This document shows positions 52,284-60,094 of a DNA stretch of 64,000 nucleotides, piece after piece. Below the pieces are notes generated by a model. The model did not search any database, was not told where the DNA came from, and worked only from the letters and a program-made list of their open reading frames with translations. The position numbers and the translations under genes were made by a program. The stretch lies in NCBI RefSeq assembly GCF_000717915.1, contig NZ_JOCX01000003.1, positions 411,692 to 475,691 on the forward strand. The letters are read 5' to 3'. Position 1 is the stretch's first letter, and every line of letters begins with the position of its first letter. The DNA comes from Streptomyces sp. NRRL S-244. Its GTDB lineage: Bacteria > Actinomycetota > Actinomycetes > Streptomycetales > Streptomycetaceae.

Positions 52284-52583
52284 TCAACCGAGGAGTTTGG
52301 CCTTCTCGGCCGCGAACTCCTCGTCGGTCAGCAGACCTTGGGCCTTCAGGTCGCCCAGTTGCTTGAGCTGCTCGATCTTGGTGCTCATGTCGTCGGCGGG
52401 GGCTGCGGCGGGCGCCGCGGCAGGCGCCGGCTCCGGGGCGGGCGGGGGCTGCTGGGGTTCCTGTTGCTGTTCGTTCTGCTGTGCCCATCGGCCCGCCTGC
52501 CGCCGCGAGACGCGGTTCGACACCGCGGTGGCGGTTCCGGCCACCACGGCCGTACGGGCGACGCCACGAAGGAGTCCAGGCAT
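52284..52583 (-). CDS. SHOCT-domain protein
   Basis: The 99-residue protein has a short N-terminal basic/hydrophobic segment (ARTAVVAGTATAVSNRVSRR), a Gln/Pro/Ala linker, and a C-terminal SHOCT helix pair (IEQLKQLGDLKAQGLLTDEE, then FAAEKAKLL). SHOCT domains are short oligomerisation or targeting modules. It lies 63 bp after the DUF6325 gene on the same strand. Its N-terminal segment resembles the 56-residue peptide next to the other DUF6325 gene. Confidence 0.88.
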   Translation of the reverse strand: MPGLLRGVARTAVVAGTATAVSNRVSRRQAGRWAQQNEQQQEPQQPPPAPEPAPAAAPAAAPADDMSTKIEQLKQLGDLKAQGLLTDEEFAAEKAKLLG

Positions 52584-52646
52584 GTGCGTTCATCTCCCAG
52601 GGGTGTACGGGTGGGCCGAACCGACCGGATGGCGCGGCCCGGGTCT

Positions 52647-53084
52647 TCAAGCCGCCGCCTCGCCCGCCTCGAGCGAGGCCAGCAGGGCCTGGACGGGGAT
52701 GCGGCCGCTCGCCACCAGCTGGGCGCCGCCGCGGCGCAGGGCCCGGGCGAAGGGGGCGGCCCACACGTTCTCGTACACGAGGATCGCGGCGGAGTTGCCG
52801 GGCTCCAGCGCCGCCCCTGCCTCGTCGAAGTCGCCCTGGTCCAGCAGTCCGGACGACGCACCTTCGAAGACGGTCAGTTCGGGCTCGTCCCCGAAATCCG
52901 TGAGTTCGACGGCGACGACCGAGCCGTCGCTGTCCTTCCGGACGAACTTCAGGTCCAGGATGCGGATGAGGCCGCGATCGACGAGGTCGACGAGCAGGGG
53001 CAGGCCCTCGCCCGTCATGCGGTTGCCCCGGAACTCGACGATCAGGTAGTCGACGGGACCCATGTCTTCGATGTCTACGCTCAT
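52647..53084 (-). CDS. DUF6325-family protein, copy 1
   Basis: The 145-residue soluble protein has a two-part pattern: GPVDYLIVEFRGNRMTGEG, LVDRGLIRILDLKFVRKDSD, then ALEPGNSAAILVYENVWAAP followed by FARALRRGGAQLVASGRIPV. It is about 45-50% identical by eye to the protein at 57922. The family function is unknown. AGGAG precedes the ATG by 6 nt, and a 15-bp palindrome lies 45 bp upstream. It heads a leftward group with the SHOCT and ClC genes. Confidence 0.85.
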   Translation of the reverse strand: MSVDIEDMGPVDYLIVEFRGNRMTGEGLPLLVDLVDRGLIRILDLKFVRKDSDGSVVAVELTDFGDEPELTVFEGASSGLLDQGDFDEAGAALEPGNSAAILVYENVWAAPFARALRRGGAQLVASGRIPVQALLASLEAGEAAA

Positions 53085-53128
53085 GGCCACTCCTGACGAG
53101 CGGATTGGAGTCTGGGCCGTGCCCGCAG

Positions 53129-53143
53129 CCCCTGGTCCAGGGG
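53129..53143. promoter_or_regulatory. 15-bp palindrome upstream of DUF6325 copy 1
   Basis: CCCCTGG-T-CCAGGGG is a perfect dyad centred about 52 bp upstream of the DUF6325 start, so it may be an operator. I found no matching dyad upstream of the second DUF6325 gene. Confidence 0.4.
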
Positions 53144-53299
53144 TGCACGCCACGACACACGGCGACGGACGGCCCGCCACAGCCATTGCAACATCCAGCC
53201 GGAGCCCGCGCACTTCCGGACTCCTCCCCCGGGACCCTCCGCCGTCGGCCTGGTCGTCGGGTTCCCGGAGCAGCCGGCCCGCCGCCGTAACGCCGTGTC

Positions 53300-53716
53300 T
53301 CAGCCGTCCCCGTCCGACAGCCAGCGCAGTTCGATCTCGAGCCATTGGCTTTCGTGACGCCACGTGTCCAGGACCGCCACCATCCGGCGGCTCACCGCGT
53401 CGGCGGTGAGGGAACGCCACCGGCAGCCCGTGAGGAACTCGACGAGCAGACCGATCCGCTCGTCGTGGCGGGGCACCGGTACCCGGTCCGTCGCCTCGGG
53501 GTGGTCCATCGCGGCGAGCGCGCGGCGGCTGACCATTTCGGGGGTGAGCTTTCGCCACTCGTACGGGCCGAGGGCGTTGGCCACCGCGCACACGCGGGTG
53601 TCCGTCAGGGATGCCGGGCGCAGCATGCGGGCCCTCCGCGGGATCAGAGGATCAAAGGGGGTGAATTTCGCAGATCGTACGCCGGCGCTCCGGCTCCTCG
53701 CTGTGTCGCCGCTCAC
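53300..53716 (-). CDS. Hypothetical protein coupled to the SRPBCC gene
   Basis: The 138-residue protein has a basic N-terminus and two similar segments: EWRKLTPEMVSRRALAAMDH and RWRSLTADAVSRRMVAVLDT, an internal ~50-residue repeat of the form W(R)xLTxxxVSRR. I recognise no family. The GTG start overlaps the upstream SRPBCC stop by 4 bp (GTGA); an ATG at 53626 (MLRPASLT) would give 108 residues that still contain both repeats. It is last in a leftward operon with the SRPBCC and acetoacetate-decarboxylase-like genes. Confidence 0.6.
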   Translation of the reverse strand: MSGDTARSRSAGVRSAKFTPFDPLIPRRARMLRPASLTDTRVCAVANALGPYEWRKLTPEMVSRRALAAMDHPEATDRVPVPRHDERIGLLVEFLTGCRWRSLTADAVSRRMVAVLDTWRHESQWLEIELRWLSDGDG

Positions 53717-54240
53717 AGCGCGCTGTGGACGTGCGCGCGTACGGCGCTCAGGGCGCGGCGCTGGACCAGCCTGATGACCGGACCACTGACCCATAGCAGT
53801 GGGGTGACCAGGGAGGTCGGCTGGATCGCCATCGTCCAGGTGAGGCGTGAGCCGGAGGGTGTGGGCTCGATGGTCCAGTCCTCCGCCGCGTGGCGCAGCC
53901 CGGGACGGGATGCCTCGTAGACGCTGAAGGTGTACCGATGGCCTTCGTCCCAGCGGAAGAAGCGCTCCCGTGCGGTGAAGCATTTCAGCAAGGTGACATC
54001 GCGTACCGTGCCGACACCGAATGGGCGGGGTGAATTCCACTTCAGGCCGGTGAATGCCCACACCCAGTGGACCAGCTGTTCGCCGGTCAGGATTTCCCAC
54101 ATCCGATCGGCCGGCGCCGTGGTCTCCACGGAGTGTTCGTAGCGGAAGGGCGCAGATGCGAGGAAGCCGTCTCCGATTTCGGTGACCGGGTACCAGCGGC
54201 GGGCCATGACGTGTGTCTTCCCTGTGGTCTCACCATTCAT
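53713..54240 (-). CDS. SRPBCC-family protein
   Basis: The 175-residue protein has the helix-grip pattern: FRYEHSVETTAPADRMWEIL, ALTGLKWNSPRPFGVGTVR-like central strands (GLKWNSPRPFGVGTVRDVTL), and an amphipathic C-terminal helix (VIRLVQRRALSAVRAHVHSA). It probably binds a hydrophobic ligand. The ATG overlaps the stop of the acetoacetate-decarboxylase-like gene by 4 bp (ATGA), so the two are translationally coupled. Confidence 0.8.
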   Translation of the reverse strand: MNGETTGKTHVMARRWYPVTEIGDGFLASAPFRYEHSVETTAPADRMWEILTGEQLVHWVWAFTGLKWNSPRPFGVGTVRDVTLLKCFTARERFFRWDEGHRYTFSVYEASRPGLRHAAEDWTIEPTPSGSRLTWTMAIQPTSLVTPLLWVSGPVIRLVQRRALSAVRAHVHSAL

Positions 54241-55163
54241 GCAGCATTGTTCTTCTTCAGGTCTTCGAGGACCACCCACTCGTCGGATTTCGTGTACATG
54301 GAGCCTTGCAGGACGAATGCGCCCAGTACGGCATTGCACGGCAGGAGGCGGCCGATCGGGTCCTCTTCGGAAGGGTAGATCTCCATGCTGGCGGCCTCGC
54401 CGGCGTAGACGTCCGCCTGCGTGATGTGCCAGGGGGTGCCCACGAGCTGGAGCACTTCGGCTCCGGCGTGGCCGTTCGGTCCCGGCCCGACGCCCGGGAA
54501 GCGCTTCAGCGCCACCGTCGGCAGCACGTAGTCCTGGGGTTGTCCTGTCGCAGGGGGCAGCGGCAGCAGCAGGTCGTAGGGGTAGGGCAGTTCGTCCGTC
54601 CGATCGGCCGGCAGGGGTACCGAGAACAGCTTGTCGCCCTTGGTGACGCCGGAGGAGGCCAGATCGTTGAAGTTGGGATCCACGGTCTTCGTCTGGATCG
54701 AGCCGCGGGACATCTGGCTCAGGAAGAGGTTTCCGTAGTTCCGCATCGTGATCCGGGCCATCTTCTTGGGGTAGCCGCCCAGTTCTCGCCCGGCGAGCAG
54801 GGCCGCGTCGTTGTCCACGTAGATGGCGGGGACGTACCCGAAGGGGCGGCCCTGGTGGAGGACCGAGATGGAGATGATCACTTCCATGTAGGGGCCGAGG
54901 TCACACTCTCGGTACTTGGCGAACACCAGGTTCGCCGATGCCTGGTCGGGCAAAGCGGGAATCTTTATGAGTTCCAGCTCTTTCGGGATCAGTGCGGCCG
55001 CCTTTTCGGCGTCGGTGGCGAAGGCCACCGAAACGTAGTCCATGCCCTTGTATCCGGCCATTGCCCCGTCGTAGGTCTGCCCCCAGTGAGGCATCGTCTT
55101 CGTCGTGTACTCCTCCGGTGGCAGAGTACCCCTAAGCCCAGGTTCAATAGCAGGCGTATTCAT
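54237..55163 (-). CDS. Acetoacetate decarboxylase family protein
   Basis: The 308-residue protein has the family's Schiff-base lysine region ELGGYPKKMARITMRNYG and the preceding YMEVIISISVLHQGRPFGYV. The founding enzyme decarboxylates acetoacetate to acetone, but many actinobacterial relatives act on other keto acids. AAAGGAAAAG precedes the ATG. It is first in an operon with the SRPBCC and hypothetical genes and is divergent from an arylsulfatase gene across 333 bp. A promoter with a dyad spacer is visible upstream. Confidence 0.88.
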   Translation of the reverse strand: MNTPAIEPGLRGTLPPEEYTTKTMPHWGQTYDGAMAGYKGMDYVSVAFATDAEKAAALIPKELELIKIPALPDQASANLVFAKYRECDLGPYMEVIISISVLHQGRPFGYVPAIYVDNDAALLAGRELGGYPKKMARITMRNYGNLFLSQMSRGSIQTKTVDPNFNDLASSGVTKGDKLFSVPLPADRTDELPYPYDLLLPLPPATGQPQDYVLPTVALKRFPGVGPGPNGHAGAEVLQLVGTPWHITQADVYAGEAASMEIYPSEEDPIGRLLPCNAVLGAFVLQGSMYTKSDEWVVLEDLKKNNAA

Positions 55164-55496
55164 ATTCTTTTCCTTTGGATTGCGAAACGCCGGACCTGCG
55201 GACGGCCCAGTGGCAGCCACTCCCTGATGGAACTACCATATTCATGCTGCTGCACGCATGACAGGCGAGCAACTGGGCCTCCACGTCGGCCGCAGGGTCG
55301 AATAAGCACATCCTCGCGCGGTTTCGCGCCACTGAAATTCTGACTTCTGAGCCCCCGTAAACGGTTCACGGTTCTCCGGGTTTCCGCGAGCCGCCGATGG
55401 AGCGGGGCCCGCAACTGCGCGGGCGCCGTCGCTCCGCGCACATCGGCCCGTCTGCCGACCGGTCCAGAGGGTCGCCAGGAAGGGAGGACAAGCACG
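55164..55496. other. 333-bp divergent promoter region (decarboxylase / arylsulfatase)
   Basis: Its left half is more A/T-rich than its surroundings. It holds the leftward promoter at 55235-55264 and short dyads AGTGG-CAG-CCACT (55209-55221) and GCGCG-GTTT-CGCGC (about 55316). The rightward promoter of the arylsulfatase was not identified; GGGAGGA just upstream of 55497 is its SD. Confidence 0.5.
55235..55264 (-). promoter_or_regulatory. Probable promoter of the decarboxylase operon with dyad spacer
   Basis: On the minus strand CTGTCA (-35) is separated by 18 bp from TATGGT (-10). The spacer carries TCATGC and GCATGA as an inverted repeat (55242-55261), which could be bound by a regulator. 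Confidence 0.5.
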
Positions 55497-57848
55497 ATGC
55501 CAGTGAACGAATACAAGCCGGGCAGCGCCTTCTCCGGAGTGATCGGGCGGACCACGGACGTGTCCAGCCCGGCGTGGCCCGAGCCGCCCGGGGCGGTGCC
55601 GGGATCACCCAACGTGCTGACGATCGTGCTCGACGACACGGGCTACGGACAGCTGGGCTGTTACGGGAGTCCGATGCAGACGCCCCGCCTCGACGGTCTG
55701 GCCGCGGGCGGACTGCTGTACAACAACATGCACACGACGGCACTGTGCTCGCCGTCGCGTTCGTGCATCATCACCGGTCGCAATCACCATGCCAACGCCA
55801 TGGCGGCGATCACGGAGCTGGCCACCGGCTACCCGGGGTACAACGGCAACATCCCGTTCGAGAACGGGTTCCTGTCCGAGATGCTGCTGGAGCACGGGTA
55901 CAACACGTACATGCTCGGCAAGTGGCACCTGATGCCCTCGGCCCAGGAGTCACCCGCCGGCCCCTACAACCGCTGGCCGCTGGGCCGCGGCTTCGAGCGG
56001 TTCTACGGTTTCCTCGGCGGCGACACCAACCAGTGGTATCCGGAGCTCGTGTACGACAACCACCAGGTCGAGCCCCCGGCCTCGCCGGAGCAGGGCTACC
56101 ACTTCACCCCGGACCTGACGGACAAGGCCAAGCTCTTCATCTCCGACGCCAAGCAGGTCGCCCCCGACAAGCCGTTCTTCCTCCACTTCTGCCCCGGGGC
56201 CACCCATGCTCCGCACCACGTGCCGCGGGAATGGGCCGACCGCTACCGGGGGCAGTTCGACGACGGCTGGGACGCCTACCGCGAGGTGACGTTCGCCAAC
56301 CAGAAGCGGCTCGGTGTCGTACCCGCCGACGCCGTTCTCTCACGCCACGACCCGGACGTCCCCGAATGGGAGTCCCTGTCCCCCGACGCCCGCCGGCTCG
56401 CCGCGCGCATGATGGAGGTCTTCGCCGGGTTCCTGTCCCACACCGACCACGAGATCGGGCGGCTGCTGGACTTCCTCCAGGAGATCGGCGAACTGGACAA
56501 CACGCTGATCATGGTCGTCTCCGACAACGGGGCGAGCGCCGAGGGCGGCGTCACCGGGACGGCCAACGAGGCGCAGTTCTTCAACAACGCTCCCGAACCG
56601 ATCGAGGAGAGCCTGAAGGCCATCGACGACCTCGGCGGTCCGACCACGTTCAACCACTACCCCTGGGGCTGGACCTGGGCGGGCAACACGCCGTTCCGGC
56701 GCTGGAAGCGGGAGACCTACCGCGGCGGCGCCAGCGACCCGTTCCTCGTCCACTGGCCCGCCGGCATCAAGGCACGGGGAGAGGTCCGCACCCAGTACGC
56801 ACACCTCGTGGACATGGTCCCCACCGTGCTCGACATCCTCGGGATCGAGCCGCCGGACACCATCAAGGGCGTCACCCAGTCCCCCCTGCACGGTGTCAGC
56901 TTCGCCCACACCTTCGACAACCCGGCCGCGCCGAGCCTCCACCGCACCCAGTACTTCGAGATGCTCGGGCACCGGGCCATCGACCACGACGGCTGGCGCG
57001 CCGTGTGTCCCTGGCCGGGCCCGTCCTTCACCGAGGCGAAGCAGCCGTTCGGGACGCCCATCAGCTCGGAGAAGCTGTCCGAACTGGACGCCAACGCTTG
57101 GGAGCTGTACCACATCGACGAGGACTTCGCGGAGACCCGCGACGTCTCCTCGGAGCATCACGCCAAGACCATCGAGCTGATCTCCCTGTGGTACGTGGAG
57201 GCCGGAAAGTACGGGGTCCTGCCGATCGACGGGAGCGCGCTGGCGCGGATGGCAACGGAACGTCCGCAGATCAGCAAGGCACGGACCAGCTACACGTTCC
57301 GGCCCGGCACCCAGTCGCTGCCGCCCTCCGTCGCCCCCAGGGTGCTCAACCGTCCGCACAGCATCACCGCGGATGTGGAGATCCCCGCCGACGGCGCCGA
57401 AGGCGTACTGATGAGCCAGGGTTCGATGGCCGGCGGCTGGAGCTTCTACGTCAAGGACGGCAAGCTGACGTACGTGCACAACTACGTCTCACGGGCCCTC
57501 TACTCGGTGTCCTCGACGGATCCGGTACCCGCCGGCCGGCACGAACTGCGCTTCGAGTTCGAACCGACGGGCAAGCCCGATCTCGCCGCGGGCAAGGGCT
57601 CACCCGGGCGTGCCGAGCTCTACGTCGACCGGCAGCTGGTCGCGGTGGCCGAGTTCCCGGTGACCACCCCCGTCATGTTCAACCCGGGCGGAATGACCTG
57701 CGGCGCCAACCCGGGCCAGCCGGTGACCCCCGACTACCGGTCACCCTTCCGGTTCACCGGCCGGCTCCACACCGTGACGATCGATCTGTCGGGCGAACTC
57801 ATCACCGATGCGGACAGCGAGATGCGCATGCACATGGCCCGGCAGTGA
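55497..57848 (+). CDS. Arylsulfatase (formylglycine sulfatase family)
   Basis: The 783-residue enzyme has the sulfatase active-site signature CSPSRSCIITGR (Cys84, to be converted to formylglycine), metal ligands Asp46-Asp47 in VLDDTGYG and Asp-Asn in VVSDNGAS, and Lys in GKWHLMP. The last ~200 residues form a beta-rich domain (GGWSFYVKDGKLTYVHNYVS). No signal peptide is present, so it acts in the cytoplasm unless exported otherwise. It needs a formylglycine-generating enzyme, not seen here. GGGAGGA precedes the ATG. Confidence 0.9.
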   Translation: MPVNEYKPGSAFSGVIGRTTDVSSPAWPEPPGAVPGSPNVLTIVLDDTGYGQLGCYGSPMQTPRLDGLAAGGLLYNNMHTTALCSPSRSCIITGRNHHANAMAAITELATGYPGYNGNIPFENGFLSEMLLEHGYNTYMLGKWHLMPSAQESPAGPYNRWPLGRGFERFYGFLGGDTNQWYPELVYDNHQVEPPASPEQGYHFTPDLTDKAKLFISDAKQVAPDKPFFLHFCPGATHAPHHVPREWADRYRGQFDDGWDAYREVTFANQKRLGVVPADAVLSRHDPDVPEWESLSPDARRLAARMMEVFAGFLSHTDHEIGRLLDFLQEIGELDNTLIMVVSDNGASAEGGVTGTANEAQFFNNAPEPIEESLKAIDDLGGPTTFNHYPWGWTWAGNTPFRRWKRETYRGGASDPFLVHWPAGIKARGEVRTQYAHLVDMVPTVLDILGIEPPDTIKGVTQSPLHGVSFAHTFDNPAAPSLHRTQYFEMLGHRAIDHDGWRAVCPWPGPSFTEAKQPFGTPISSEKLSELDANAWELYHIDEDFAETRDVSSEHHAKTIELISLWYVEAGKYGVLPIDGSALARMATERPQISKARTSYTFRPGTQSLPPSVAPRVLNRPHSITADVEIPADGAEGVLMSQGSMAGGWSFYVKDGKLTYVHNYVSRALYSVSSTDPVPAGRHELRFEFEPTGKPDLAAGKGSPGRAELYVDRQLVAVAEFPVTTPVMFNPGGMTCGANPGQPVTPDYRSPFRFTGRLHTVTIDLSGELITDADSEMRMHMARQ

Positions 57849-57921
57849 ACCGTGGCGGAGGCTGAGAAGGTACCGGTGTTTCAAGACTCGACCACTCGGT
57901 TTGGACTGAGGAAGGGGACTG

Positions 57922-58383
57922 ATGATGACTGAGGCATCCCTCGACGAACTGGGCCCCGTCGATTATCTCGTTGTCGAATTCCCGGCAGGAGCGAGCAATT
58001 TCACGGGGCAAATGGCGACAGCGCTTGCGGAATTGGTTAAATCCGGCACGATTCGCGTGATCGATGTCCTGATCCTCACCAAGGACTCGGATGGAACCGT
58101 CGAGGCGTCAGAGCTCTCCGATGTGGGCGGTCTCGGAGAGCTGGAGGTCATCGAGGCCGAGCTCGGAGAGCTCCTGGCCGAGGAGGACGTCGAGCACCTT
58201 GCGGCCGCCATGGAGCCGGGAAGCACAGCCGGAGTGCTCATCTGGGAGAACCTGTGGGCGGCACCCTTCGCATCGGCGGTGCGGCACTCGGGCGGCCAGC
58301 TGATCGCCAACGGACGCATCCCGATCCAGGCGATCATCGCCTCGATCGAGGCCGACGTAGCGAATGAGACCGTAGGAGACTGA
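57922..58383 (+). CDS. DUF6325-family protein, copy 2
   Basis: The 153-residue acidic protein parallels the one at 52647: LGPVDYLVVEFPAGASNFTG, IRVIDVLILTKDSDGTVEAS, GSTAGVLIWENLWAAPFASA, IANGRIPIQAIIASIEA. Function is unknown. AGGAAGGGG precedes two adjacent ATG codons. It follows the arylsulfatase by 73 bp and is followed after 2 bp by a gene for a 56-residue peptide, so the two are very probably one transcript. Confidence 0.85.
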   Translation: MMTEASLDELGPVDYLVVEFPAGASNFTGQMATALAELVKSGTIRVIDVLILTKDSDGTVEASELSDVGGLGELEVIEAELGELLAEEDVEHLAAAMEPGSTAGVLIWENLWAAPFASAVRHSGGQLIANGRIPIQAIIASIEADVANETVGD

Positions 58384-58385
58384 AA

Positions 58386-58556
58386 ATGCCACTGCGACCT
58401 GCACGTGTGGGAAGAGTAGGTGTCATCGGCGCGCCGGTGGCGAAGACCGCGGTGGTCGCCGCGGCCGTCACGCCTGGGCGCGGGGCGCCTGTCGCGAAGA
58501 CCGCGGTCGTGGCCGCGGCCGTCACACCTCGGGTGGGCCGTCGTCGGCGCATCTAG
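58386..58556 (+). CDS. 56-residue Ala/Val-rich repeat peptide next to DUF6325
   Basis: The ATG lies 2 bp after the DUF6325 stop. The peptide (MPLRPARVGRVGVIG...VGRRRRI) contains two perfect copies of APVAKTAVVAAAVTP (residues 16-30 and 34-48), spaced 18 residues apart and encoded by near-identical 54-bp units with synonymous differences. Both ends are basic. It resembles the N-terminal RTAVVAGTATAVSNRVSRRQ of the SHOCT protein beside DUF6325 copy 1, but has no SHOCT domain. Synonymous change and context argue for a real gene. Confidence 0.72.
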   Translation: MPLRPARVGRVGVIGAPVAKTAVVAAAVTPGRGAPVAKTAVVAAAVTPRVGRRRRI

Positions 58557-58655
58557 CGTCGCGACTCCTCCGCATGCGCCGTACTACGGGTCGGCGCACC
58601 CTGTGAGCGTGGGGGCACGAGCGGCGCAAGGCCCCCGGCCGGCGAAGGAGGGCCT

Positions 58656-60059
58656 GTGAACCAAGATCCGGCCATGGCCGACCACGGTCGGTCGGCAGCA
58701 CAGCGACGGGTCCTCGCCCCGCTCGCCCTCGCGCAGTTCATCTGCAGCTTCGCCGGCTCGAACATGAACGTGATGATCAACGACATCAGCGAGGACCTCG
58801 ACACCACCGTGCAGGGCGTGCAGGTCGCGATCACGATCTTCCTGCTCGTCATGGCCGCGCTGATGATCCCCGGCGGCAAGCTGACCGACCGCTACGGCCG
58901 CAAGCGCTGCTTCCTGGCCGGCCTCGCCGTGTACGGGATCGGCGCCCTGCTGAGCGCCGCCGCCCCGGGCCTGGGCGTCCTGATCCTCGGCAACTCGATC
59001 CTCGAGGGTGTCGGTACGGCCCTGCTCATCCCGCCCGTGTACATCCTCACGACACTCCTCTTCACGGACATGGCCTCCCGGGCCCGCGCATTCGGGGCGA
59101 TCATGGCGCTCGGCGGCATCGGCGCGGCGGCAGGGCCGTTGATCGGCGGGCTCATCACCTCATGGCTCAGCTGGAGGGCCGCCTTCGTGTTCCAGGCCCT
59201 GGTGATCGCGTTGATCATCGTGCTCAGCCGCCACATCGAGGACCCCCTGCCACCGGATCCGACGCGCCCCTTCGACACGGTCGGAGCCGTCCTCTCGGCC
59301 GCCGGCCTCGTCCTCGTCGTCATGGGCATCCTGGCCGCCGACAACAATGTCTGGCTGATGATCGGCCTGCTCGTCCTCGGCGCGCTCACCCTGCTGTGGT
59401 TCTTCCGCCACGTACGCGCCCGCGAGGCGGCGGGCGAGGAACCGCTGCTGTCCACCAGCCTGTTCCGCGACCGCACCTCCAACCTCGGCCTCGTCACCCA
59501 GAACGTCCAGTGGCTGCTGCTCATGGGGTCCTCGTTCACGGTGGCGGCCTACCTGCAGGTCGTGCGCGGCTACGACGCCGTCGAGACCGGCGTGATCTTC
59601 ACCGCGGCCACCCTCGGCCTGCTCGCCACGTCCCTGGCTGCCGAGCGCCTGGCGAACCGGTGGCCCCAGCGCACGCTCATCACGGCGGGATTCGTCATCG
59701 CGGTCGCCGGAATCGTCGTCCTGATCGCCCTGGTCAACAGCTTCCCGAGCGCGTGGGCCTTCGCCCCCGGACTCCTCCTGCTCGGACTGGGCCTGGGCCT
59801 GATGCTGACCCCGTCGGTCAACGTCGTCCAATCGAGCTTCCCCGAGGAGCGGCAGGGCGAGATCTCCGGCCTGTCCCGCAGCGTGTCGAACCTCGGCTCC
59901 TCACTGGGCACGGCCGTCGCCGGCACCATCCTCGTCGCCGGACTCACCACCAGCGCCTACGCCGCCGCCATGATCACACTCGCCGCCCTGGGCCTCGTCG
60001 GCCTCGCCGCCGCGCTCCTCCTCCCCAAGCCCCGACCACGGGAGTCGACAAGAGCGTAG
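58656..60059 (+). CDS. MFS transporter (DHA2-like)
   Basis: The 467-residue membrane protein has about 14 helices. SNMNVMINDISEDLDTTVQG resembles the first-helix pattern of drug/H+ antiporters, and GGKLTDRYGRKRCFLAGLAV is the loop 2-3 motif. The start is GTG with AGGAGG 4 nt upstream. It is on the same strand as the CopD-like gene, which begins 34 bp downstream. The substrate is unknown. Confidence 0.86.
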   Translation: MNQDPAMADHGRSAAQRRVLAPLALAQFICSFAGSNMNVMINDISEDLDTTVQGVQVAITIFLLVMAALMIPGGKLTDRYGRKRCFLAGLAVYGIGALLSAAAPGLGVLILGNSILEGVGTALLIPPVYILTTLLFTDMASRARAFGAIMALGGIGAAAGPLIGGLITSWLSWRAAFVFQALVIALIIVLSRHIEDPLPPDPTRPFDTVGAVLSAAGLVLVVMGILAADNNVWLMIGLLVLGALTLLWFFRHVRAREAAGEEPLLSTSLFRDRTSNLGLVTQNVQWLLLMGSSFTVAAYLQVVRGYDAVETGVIFTAATLGLLATSLAAERLANRWPQRTLITAGFVIAVAGIVVLIALVNSFPSAWAFAPGLLLLGLGLGLMLTPSVNVVQSSFPEERQGEISGLSRSVSNLGSSLGTAVAGTILVAGLTTSAYAAAMITLAALGLVGLAAALLLPKPRPRESTRA

Positions 60060-60075
60060 ACGCAGAGGGAGAGAT

Positions 60076-60094
60076 TTAGGTTAGCCTTCCCTTA
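60076..60094. promoter_or_regulatory. Iron-box-like (DmdR/IdeR) site over the CopD-like start
   Basis: TTAGGTTAGCCTTCCCTTA matches the Streptomyces DmdR iron-box consensus as I recall it (TTAGGTTAGGCTCACCTAA) in 15 of 19 positions. It ends on the first base of the CopD-like ATG, so bound repressor would block transcription or, if the message is leaderless, initiation itself. Confidence 0.55.
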
